64,000 nucleotides of DNA, taken from contig WPIO01000011.1 in NCBI GenBank assembly GCA_009760855.2, forward strand, positions 4,821,001-4,885,000, given 5' to 3'. The notes under the pieces are model-generated. The model had not been told where the DNA came from and searched no databases. It saw only the letters and a program-made list of their open reading frames with translations. Positions 57,302-64,000 of the stretch are shown piece by piece (the first letter of the stretch is position 1; each line of letters starts with the position of its first letter). The position numbers were made by a program, and so were the translations under genes. The DNA is from Cristatella mucedo. Taxonomy: Eukaryota; Bryozoa; Phylactolaemata; Cristatellidae.

Positions 57302-58069
57302 GCAATCCTTTAGTGCCCGCAACAAGTGATGGTGATTGCCCTTAAAGCTCTTCTGCCGCTATTAAAATGGGGCTGTTAAATCAACTGCTAAGGCTTGACC
57401 AGTTTTTTTGCGTTTCACGTGCAAACATCTCCCTGCCTAAGCCTGCGCACGTAAAGCACAACCTTTTTGGAGACCGGTATTTCGGTGCTACGAAGCAAAA
57501 TCGTCGATGTATTGAAGGAGCCAGCAGTGGTTCAGCAGGGACCTGCTACCATTGGAAGTTTAGAGAGGTCTACATGCTGGAATGCAGGAAGGGGTCGAAA
57601 CATACCTGCAACCACGTGATAACAGTCTTCCTCCTCTGAAGCAACGAAGAAATAGTGAGAAACACGAGCACATTATGGCATTCGATGCATAAGGAAGAAC
57701 GAAGTGGCGGGAAAGTAAAGGCGGGAAATACATTCGAGAATCGTGACAATCGGAACCACCAGCAGGAGAAAATGTAGCCCCACTACATTGGAATTATAGG
57801 TTTCTCATTATGGGATCGGCAAACCAGAGGTAATACTCGCGGCTTTGCTTTGCTGACATCAAACTCACCGCGGCTGTAACGGATTGCTTACAAGCTTCAG
57901 ATCTGACTTCCAAGCTCCATACTTCTTGCTCTTCTTAAAAAGTACGCCTACTACTGAACAAAGTAAGTGCAATCTTTGAGTTCGTAGAGAATAATTAGCC
58001 AGATCTGCCAGACATGAAGGCTCAAAGGCACAAGTAAGATTATGCCAAGGAGGCCAACCTGATTTTTCC
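57302..58069. other. Unassigned, contains second copy of the 52.5-kb repeat
   Basis: A 90-codon plus frame (57,367-57,639) begins within sequence shared with 52,510-52,560 and is otherwise unrecognised (SLPKPAHVKHNLF, TCYHWKFREVYMLEC). It may be a transposon relic. Nothing else is seen. Confidence 0.35.
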
Positions 58070-58150
58070 CACGGTTAAGGCGCTCGCGTTTGACGAACAA
58101 GGTCGTGGGCCCGATCCCTTTGGCTTACGTGAAGCACTTGGACAGCGACC
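58070..58150 (+). mobile_element. SINE head fragment (tRNA-like)
   Basis: CACGGTTAAGGCGCTCGCG and GGTCGTGGGCCCGATCCC match the A- and B-box regions of the SINEs at 27,109 and 47,695, followed by GTGAAGCACTTGGACAG. The stem-loop part is lost where the GC-rich domain begins. Confidence 0.55.
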
Positions 58151-59529
58151 AAGCAGCGGTCGACGACCGGAGTTAATGCCTCCGTCCGAGTCGGCCGCCC
58201 GTCGGCCTCGTCGGCTCAGGGCGCCCCGCCACCGGACGTACGTATAGGGGGCGGGGCTATCGGAAGTCCAGGTGTGGTCGTCGAGCTGGCTTGCAGGGCG
58301 ACGCCACAGGTGAGGTCGATCGGCGCGCGCGTTGAAGGCGTTTCTTCGAAGAGAGGGAACCAGTTTCTAGTAGATGGAACTCGACAGGCTGCTCGACAGG
58401 AACAGATTTCCGACGCGCGATCGCATTTTCGCAGCGGGTGGGGGTAATGCTCTCCATTGTTAAGGAACAGGAGCCCAGCAGGTGGCTGACCAGACCGATT
58501 GAACGCGCGGACGCGCCAGCCGGGCGTTTCGCAATCGCTCAGCGCGTCGGCTCGGCGCCGATCAAATTCGGCCGCGTGCACTGCGCGCGCCGCTTCAGCG
58601 CTCGCGGTGCTAATTGCTAGTTCCTGTGTCGGCTGGCGAGTCGCGAACGCCGAGCACCAGCGGCCGAATGCGAGGGCGCAAGCGGTGCACCCGTGCGGCT
58701 ACTCGCAGGCGGCCGTTCCTTCGTCTTGGCGAGCAGCTCCAGCACGTCGAACAGACGTCGGTAGACGCCGACGCGACGCTCCGGGTGCTCCGGCGCTCGC
58801 GGGGACGCGCCGCCGAGCGCTTCGAGCAGCGGCCGAGTCCGGCGACCGCGGCGGCGCTGAGCGCCGTCGCAGCCGCCGACGCTCCGATTGGCTTCGAGCG
58901 CTGCTCGGCCCGCTTAAATCGGCTGCCAGTCGCCAGCGCTGCCTGGATCGCGTTACCCCGACGATACTTCAACGATCCTGCGCAGTCTCCGTAAGATACG
59001 TAATATCCTCGCGCTGGCCAAGCGCAGCTACAGTTTCGCTGTATGAGCCACGCTTCCGCTACCGTCTAGCAAGGCGATTGGTGAGACTAATAGCACGCTA
59101 GCTGCCGCGACGACCAAGAGGCCTCGCAGTTAAGCGGCGGCTAGCGTGGAAAATCAGCCGCATTGTGACTGGCGCTCACTAGTCGCGGATCCTGAGCTAT
59201 AGTGGCTGAGAAATAAGAACTAGTCGCGCGAAACTGTACTGCCGAGGCCGTAGAAAAAACGAAGCCGTAATACAGTTGCGTCTCGGAAGATGGCCTTGGC
59301 ATTTGAGCAGATCAGTGCTCTAGGCCTTTGAGCCCGACAAGATTTGCTGCACGTCGCGGCCCCGTTCGAACGCCCGAAACGCTTAGTCGACATCAACTCT
59401 AGACCTATCTAAGCTACGGAAGTAGATAAATAAATATGAGCTGATTTAACAGCCTCATTTTGCATAGCGGCAGAATAGTCTTTACGGCCGTCACCACCGC
59501 ATGCAGCTGGCAATAAAGGATCGCCCACT

Positions 59530-59592
59530 GCAGGATTCGAGCCCGCGTCCACGGTAGTGAAGAGCGAGCCTCTCGCCTCTTGAGCTTTCACG
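59530..59592 (-). other. tRNA-like pol III element or SINE head
   Basis: On the minus strand an A-box-like AGCTCAAGAGG (59,586-59,576) is followed about 32 bp later by a B box GGGCTCGAATCC (59,544-59,533), close to the consensus GGTTCGANTCC. I could not fold a complete cloverleaf with an acceptor stem, so a SINE or tRNA pseudogene is more likely than a functional tRNA. Confidence 0.4.
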
Positions 59593-60097
59593 GCCTCATC
59601 GAGATGGACTCGCCATTTCAAGGTGCGGGCGTCTTCGTCGCTCCGCGGGAGCAGGCGCTCGCCTGCGATCGTCTGCTGTTGCGAGCCTGCCGCTAGCCGC
59701 CGTGAGTCCGAGGCCTGAGGGCGTCACTGATGCTCGTCTTCCATCGACCGATATGGGCGCGTCTTTTGCGAGCTCGTCACGGCTGGCGTAGTCCTGTCCG
59801 CAGTTGAAAAAAGCCGCCCGCCCGGTTTGCAGCAGTAGCGCATCCAGCCTCGGTTTCGCGACGAGCGTGCTGGCATAGAACGAGCTGTTTCGGCTTCCTT
59901 CCGGCCGCTTGAGCCGCCGAGCAACGCAGTTGTGCTGTGCCGAGATGAGCTCAAGTTGCGGCGGTCGCGCGAGCGAGCGAGTTCGCGATGAAACCTCGAG
60001 TTCCCGCTCGCGTGAGCACAGCAGGGCTGAGTGACGATCGGCGCTACGTGAGACGGCGCTACGCGACGCTCCGCGCGAGCGCTCTCGAACGGAGAAG

Positions 60098-60412
60098 ACT
60101 CGCTTCCACAATTCTTACGCAACAACAACTACTCTCCAACTGCCGACTATGGCACATCTTTTTCAGCGGTTCTGAACTGCTACTTCTATGCTACTCACTA
60201 CCTCAACTGCTCTCCTGACTCTGCTATGCTTCCAGCTTTCTCTTTGTTGCGTGAGACGAAGTCTGTTGGCTTACTGACGGAGATACATTACCGAATGCGT
60301 ACCGAAAGTCGCTTAGGCTGTGAGTGCGCTATACAAAACTCTCCTGCGTAACACCCACATGGTCTTTATGACTTTGTGGAGTTACTGACGGAGATACATA
60401 CATACATACATA
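60098..60412 (+). mobile_element. Family-2 LINE 3' end with internal copy of its own terminus
   Basis: Starts ACTCGCTTCCACAATTC and runs through the family 3' region to GGAGTTACTGACGGAGATAC and (ATAC)n. After GTCTGTTGGCT it contains an extra TACTGACGGAGATACATTA before CCGAATGCG. Other copies read directly GTTGGCTACCGAATGCG, so about 19 bp of the LINE end lies inside the element. Confidence 0.85.
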
Positions 60413-60836
60413 CGTCACTCTTCATCTGAGCGCACATCCGGGCTTCCTGGCGGCGTCGCTTAGGCGCACGCCGACCTTTTGATCTTTAATTCTTCGCTTC
60501 CGCTACCGAAGCGCGCACCCGCGGCGCGCTTTCTTGCCGCGCGAAGCCGCCCAGCCGAGCACGCTCGTGCGCGATGCATTCGTCACCGCGCGTCGCGTCG
60601 AAACAGCAAAAACGGTTGCGAAATGTAGCGCTACGGCGCCAGAATCCTGCTTCACTTTAATTCACGCGTGCGCACGCATGCACGTAAATGTAGATGAATG
60701 TGAACTTGCTAGTGCTCGAGACAAGTCGAGGGAAATGTCATCCGGCTTCCGATTCTTCCCAAGTCTCTGCTGCACGTCGTTGCTGGCGTGACTTGCCAAC
60801 GGTTTCAGCTTCGCGAATTTTTCGTGCTTTCGCTTC

Positions 60837-61232
<396 letters not shown>

Positions 61233-61934
61233 ACGGCGTGTTTTATTGCTGAGAAAGAACGTCTCATTATTTCAGTTCCTGAAGCGGGCCGTTGAGCAGC
61301 CTCTTCTGCGTCTCTCGCGCTCGTCGATACTGGCGAGAGACGCCTTCTCCTTTGAGCGTCTGCCGATGCTGGATCTCTATTGGCATGCATTCAATCAACG
61401 TACAACGAGTGTGAATCTACATTCTACCCTCAATTTGTTTGCAGTCATTTAACGCAACCGATAGAGCTGACACTGTACACACAATTTGGGCAGACTTGCA
61501 CGCGGGCCAACTCAGCCACGCCGGAAGAGGAAGCCGCGAAGCAATGCAAGCGCCCGTCGTCTCTCTGGGCGTCACTGACGAAGCGAGCATAGGGGTCGAC
61601 GTACTCCTCCGCGATAGTTGCTAGTCAGTCGCGCCCGGATGACCGTGTTCTTTTGCTAGTCGTTTGGGATCAGACGGAGAGCCTACTCCGGCTATACCCT
61701 CGGCTGTTTGTTCGGCTGTGTGGCGGCATTATTTCAGTCGGCCGTGCGACCGCTGACGAGCGAGCGCTGACTAACCGATCCCGTCCTGGCCAAGAGATGC
61801 ATTCGCGAGGGCGCTTTGGGCTGAGCGACCGAGGTCGTGGTCTGTAGTGGGACTGGTCGCAGGAAAAGAGTGTCGCATTGAGCAGAGGTCGGTGCCACAG
61901 CACCTCTGGCTTGCCAGTGCCGAGCCGATTGAGC

Positions 61935-61980
61935 TATATAAAGCTGCGACCGCCGCAGCGCTGCCGCCGTCGCACTAGTT
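61935..61980 (+). promoter_or_regulatory. Candidate TATA promoter in the GC-rich domain
   Basis: CTATATAAAG (61,934-61,943) is a consensus TATA box isolated in GC-rich sequence. Transcription would be expected near 61,965, within GCCGCCGTCGCACTAG. The first ATG downstream (62,029) opens only 26 codons. No downstream exon is recognised. Confidence 0.4.
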
Positions 61981-63347
61981 CAGGGAGCGGCCGAGCGCAC
62001 GCAACGGGCAGAGATCCGGCCCAGCCGATGAGCCCAAAGGCGACGATGCAACAGTGCCTGCCATCGCACCGCGAGCGGCGCTCTTTGCCGCATTGCACGA
62101 GCTGAAGGGATCACCAGCACAGCACCCGGCGGGCTCTCGGGAACTGGGAGGGGGCAGACTCGCTAGCAGTAGTCTTAAAGCAGCTAACGCTCCCTTAAGT
62201 ATTTTTTTGTACCGGTTGTACGCATAGATAGTCTGCAAAGTAGCGGGTTTCGGGTCGTCCCTTGCAGCCTCGGGCTCGTCAGTGGCTTGCCCAACGACGG
62301 CGCACAGGCTCACAGACGACGACGCTCAGAGAGAGGCGCCAAATGAAAGCGACCGTCGGCGGCCAGTCGCTCTCACTGGTCAGTCGCAGGCCAGTCACGT
62401 ACAGGCCGAAGGTCTACAGTCGCAGATCGATCTCATAAAGATAATCAAATATTGCACCGTCCGGTTCATAAACCTTGGCTATTCGCAGACATTTCTTTAG
62501 CGATCGTCGTCAGCTCAATGCCGTCGGCCAAGCGCGAAGTTCGAACGCCGCGGGCGGGGTTATTGTGCAGCCGGCTCCTTTTAAAAATTACGGTCGTCTT
62601 CGGAAAATCGGCGGCTGACAGCGTCACCGTGCTTTGAAGACGGGGTCACCTGCGCTTTGGCCTGAAGACGCCTTCCGCATAGCTGACGCGAGTTTAAAAT
62701 GAGGCTTGGACGAGGGCCGGTGTTAAGCTGCCGTCATCTAACCTACAATTGATTAGCTGTTGCACCTAACATGGGTGCGTAAGGCTGCAAGCAGCTGATG
62801 TCCACCTATCCGCCTTTGGCGAGCTGTCGCTGCAAAGCAGAGGCAGGACGAGCGGCTGGCGAGAGGGAGAGTTGGAATGCGGACCGTGGATGTTGGCGGC
62901 CATGTGAGTACACGGTTGTTGAAGCCCCTTCGGTGCTTCCGTGTCGCTGCCTGTGTGCTAGCAAAGCGTCAAACTTCGCGAATTCAGTGTCCTGCTGAGA
63001 TAGAGCAGCTCTCATCGCGCGCCGAATTTGCCGCCATGTCGTCCTCTGCCGCTAGCAGTCGGGCGTAGTCACGGACGTGCCTGGGCCCGTTCGACTGAAG
63101 TTCTCAGCCCTCAGTCAGAGCGTCATATTTTGGCGTCGTCGCTAAAGCGACTAGGTGGAGAACTCTTGTGTTTGCAGATCTGAAAGACCATTCCAGGTTT
63201 CATCGAGGGGTCTACTGAATCGCCACTTATAGCTCTCCACCCGTCGTCTCGTTTAGCGTCTCTTTTGCGACAACAGTGTCTTTAAGAGTTGCAATCACGG
63301 TCCGGAAATGGATCGCCTAGCTACCCGTCAGATGACTTGCGGCCAAC

Positions 63348-63397
63348 AAGAGAGAAAGAAAGAAAGAGAGAGAGAGTGAGAGTGAGTGAGAGAGAGA

Positions 63398-63444
<47 letters not shown>

Positions 63445-63572
63445 GGTCAGCGATATAGAGAGTGGGGGAGAGGGGAGAGAGAGAAGGGGTCAGAGATAAA
63501 GAGGGTGAGGGAGAGGGGAGAGAGGGAGAAAGAAAGAAGGGGAAGAGAGGGAGAGAGAAGGGAGAGAGAGAG

Positions 63573-63628
<56 letters not shown>

Positions 63629-63900
63629 AAGAGGGAGATAGAGAGGGAGATAGAGAGGGAGGAAGAGAGAGGGAGAGAGACGGGGTGTGAGAGGCAGAGA
63701 GAGATGGAGAGAGAAGGAGAGAGATGGAGAGAGAGAGAGAGAGAGAGAGAAAGAGTGGGAGAGAGGGAGGGAGAACGATAAAGTGAGAGATAGAGGGAGA
63801 AAGAAATGGAGAGAAAGAGGCAGTGAGAGAGAGAGAGAGAGAGAGAGAGGCAGAGAGAGAAAGAGAGGCAGAGAGAGGTAGAGAGAGAGAGAGAGAGAGA
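63348..63900 (+). repeat. (GA)n-rich tract, about 550 bp
   Basis: Nearly pure purine GA/GGA repeat with occasional T, giving Arg-Glu frames on plus and Leu-Ser frames on minus. In animals GAGA-type tracts can bind GAGA factors; that role is only a possibility here. Confidence 0.97.
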
Positions 63901-63922
63901 TATGCAGCCTGCACTGCAGCCC

Positions 63923-63953
63923 TATTTATAGCTAGCCACTACTCAGTGCAGTG
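63923..63953 (+). promoter_or_regulatory. Possible core promoter at the right edge
   Basis: TATTTATAG (63,923-63,931) is followed by ACTCAGTGCAGTGCG, which contains two CAGTG initiator-like motifs 22 and 27 bp beyond the TATA T. It lies directly downstream of the GA tract. Spacing to the better initiator is shorter than usual, so this is tentative. Confidence 0.3.
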
Positions 63954-64000
63954 CGAGCGTGCTTGCCCTGTGGTTTCGCTCTTCAGTCCTTTGGTCACTT

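Noticed and set aside
58499-59101. 200-codon frame in GC-rich DNA
   Set aside because: Long frames overlap on both strands with arginine/alanine-rich, featureless sequence, which is a composition effect. No domain, splice site or conserved block.
63447-63914. 155-codon Leu/Ser-rich minus frame and opposing Arg/Glu frames
   Set aside because: Translations of the (GA)n tract on both strands, not genes.

Overview
This is animal (metazoan) nuclear DNA, most likely from an invertebrate. The evidence is a spliced clan-2-type cytochrome P450 gene with canonical splice sites, many 5'-truncated non-LTR retrotransposons (LINEs) in different states of decay, tRNA-derived SINEs, long dinucleotide microsatellites, and no bacterial-style gene packing. 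The species cannot be named from what is visible. Most long open frames here are by-products of microsatellites, GC-rich sequence or dead LINEs, and they are not annotated as genes.

Left and centre (1-44.1 kb) form a tandem array of a P450-bearing segment with a repeat length near 22 kb, all copies pointing left (minus strand). Bases 1-2,985 are the 5' flank of a copy lying outside the window, and they match 23,272-26,660, the flank of copy 1. Copy 1 (9,115-22,186) is a complete five-exon gene. Its exons join in frame to a 503-residue protein with membrane anchor, WxxxR, AGTDTT, ExxR, PQRF and the haem-cysteine motif. The last intron has a GC donor. Copy 2 (about 29.9-44.1 kb) is a dead paralogue: exons 1-4 carry stops and frameshifts, the ExxR arginine is lost, exon 2 has LINE and SINE debris in it, and the haem exon has been deleted.

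The introns are a layered record of transposition. Insertions present in both copies (a plus-strand LINE, and a fragment of an R2/Hero-type LINE with a restriction-like endonuclease domain) predate the duplication. Insertions present in only one copy came later. Two CR1/L2-like LINE families dominate. Family 1 ends in a conserved stem-loop plus (ATT)n, and a tRNA-derived SINE carries the same stem-loop: a LINE/SINE partner pair. Family 2 ends in a (TACA)n-type tail.

The array ends at a 394-bp foldback element (44,116-44,509) flanked by TA. From 44.5 to 58 kb there is only repeat debris, plus one unidentified degenerate reading frame (49.8-50.9 kb, minus). From 58.1 to 63.3 kb the sequence turns GC- and CpG-rich. 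It holds a TATA box at 61,935 and is partly bounded by a (CT)n tract and a (GA)n tract that are complementary to one another. A TATA/Inr-like cluster lies at the right edge. This looks like the regulatory region of a gene lying to the right. No new multi-gene system was found. The most informative items are the live/dead P450 pair, the GC-AG intron and the LINE/SINE shared 3' end.
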